A stretch of 64,000 nt of DNA from Mycobacterium sp. OAS707 (GTDB lineage Bacteria > Actinomycetota > Actinomycetes > Mycobacteriales > Mycobacteriaceae), in the NCBI RefSeq assembly GCF_014873705.1, contig NZ_JADBDS010000001.1:124001-188000 (forward strand), written 5' to 3'. Shown in pieces: positions 63,650-64,000 of the stretch; position 1 is the stretch's first letter, and each line of letters begins with the position of its first letter. A program made the position numbers and the translations under genes. A model generated the notes under the pieces. It was not told the origin of the DNA and did not search any database. It worked only from the letters and a program-made list of their open reading frames with translations.

Positions 63650-64000
63650 CCGCCGAGGCAGCCCGGCCCGAGCAGTGCCTTCAGGTCGCCCATCAACGCC
63701 GACGACGGCGTCACCCGCAGCGAGGCATCAAGCTCCAGTGTGGTGATGCGCTCACCGCTGATCAATCGCAGATGCACCTGCGAGGTGCCGGGGTGGCGCG
63801 CCAGCACCTGCTTGAGCGCGGTCACCTTGTCGACGGTGCATTGCCGCGTCGGCAGGCTGACGGCCAGCGGACGGTTCGCCTGGGCACTCGAGAAGTCCGG
63901 CACCACAAGCTCGTTGGCGATCAGCGAGATGCGGTCGTCGCGGATGGCAACCTTGGCTCCCACCAGTACCACTGCGTCGTCGGCGATCTCCGCTCCGAAC
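63646..64000 (-). CDS. dnaE1: DNA polymerase III alpha subunit, 3' end (partial)
   Basis: The last 117 codons of a gene that continues beyond the right edge of the window; the frame is open to the end. The fragment [35 protein letters not shown] is the OB-fold region, followed by the C-terminal tau-binding-type domain ([26 protein letters not shown]). The catalytic domains are not in the window. ilvA-to-dnaE1 synteny agrees with M. tuberculosis. Confidence 0.85.
   Translation of the reverse strand, partial: FGAEIADDAVVLVGAKVAIRDDRISLIANELVVPDFSSAQANRPLAVSLPTRQCTVDKVTALKQVLARHPGTSQVHLRLISGERITTLELDASLRVTPSSALMGDLKALLGPGCLGG

Overview
The window looks like a chromosomal segment of a high-GC actinobacterium, most likely a fast-growing environmental Mycobacterium (Mycolicibacterium type). 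The reasons are conserved blocks in M. tuberculosis-like order (tesB-pyk, lgt-trpA-trpB-trpC-trpE, the his operon, nadA-nadB-nadC, bioB, bioA-bioF-bioD, treX-treY-treZ, ilvA, dnaE1), many GTG starts, several leaderless-type promoters (TANNNT six to eight bases before the start), deazaflavin-dependent nitroreductase-like proteins, a PGRS-like glycine-rich protein, and a 13E12-type HNH protein. The species assignment is inference. gltB-gltD lie directly upstream of pyk, an arrangement I recall from M. smegmatis rather than M. tuberculosis.

Layout. 0-8.4 kb: gltB-gltD-pyk-tesB on the minus strand (glutamate synthase, pyruvate kinase, acyl-CoA thioesterase). 8.5-18.7 kb: a TM2 and a DUF2752 membrane protein, an HNH endonuclease, lgt with an unusually long acidic repetitive tail, trpA, trpB, trpC, a trp-region membrane protein, trpE, and a phytanoyl-CoA dioxygenase-like gene as probable first gene of the trp transcript. 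18.8-23.5 kb, mostly plus strand: peroxiredoxin bcp, an overlapping RsbQ-RsbP energy-stress pair, an ABC ATPase, then an SDR gene and a small membrane protein. 23.5-29.8 kb: the his operon hisD-hisC-hisB-hisH-hisA(priA)-impA-hisF-hisI, tightly overlapped. 29.9-36.4 kb, accessory: nitroreductase-like, LysE exporter, maleylpyruvate isomerase-like/MarR pair with a shared palindrome, alcohol dehydrogenase/TetR pair with tandem operators, and a signal-peptide PGRS protein. 36.4-42.6 kb: nadA-nadB-nadC facing the Nudix regulator nrtR across a perfect inverted repeat, a lipase and a membrane protein. 42.6-51.2 kb: bioB-bsaP, bioQ, a large LuxR-family ATPase regulator, a YjbR protein, and bioA and bioF-bioD with a 2H phosphoesterase. 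51.3-59.6 kb: acyltransferase-treX-treY-treZ. 59.6-64 kb: ilvA, small genes, a methyltransferase and the 3' end of dnaE1 (cut by the window end).

Working together: most of the window is amino-acid and cofactor biosynthesis (Glu, Trp, His, NAD, biotin, Ile) with local regulators (NrtR for nad, BioQ for bio) whose operators can be read directly. hisG, hisE, trpD and trpF are absent; HisA is expected to be the dual-function PriA. I found no tRNA, rRNA, CRISPR array, insertion sequence or prophage. The most interesting accessory parts are the RsbQ-RsbP pair, the PGRS protein lacking a PE domain, the Lgt tail, the dioxygenase joined to the trp operon, and a duplicated BioQ control region with a conserved leader hairpin.
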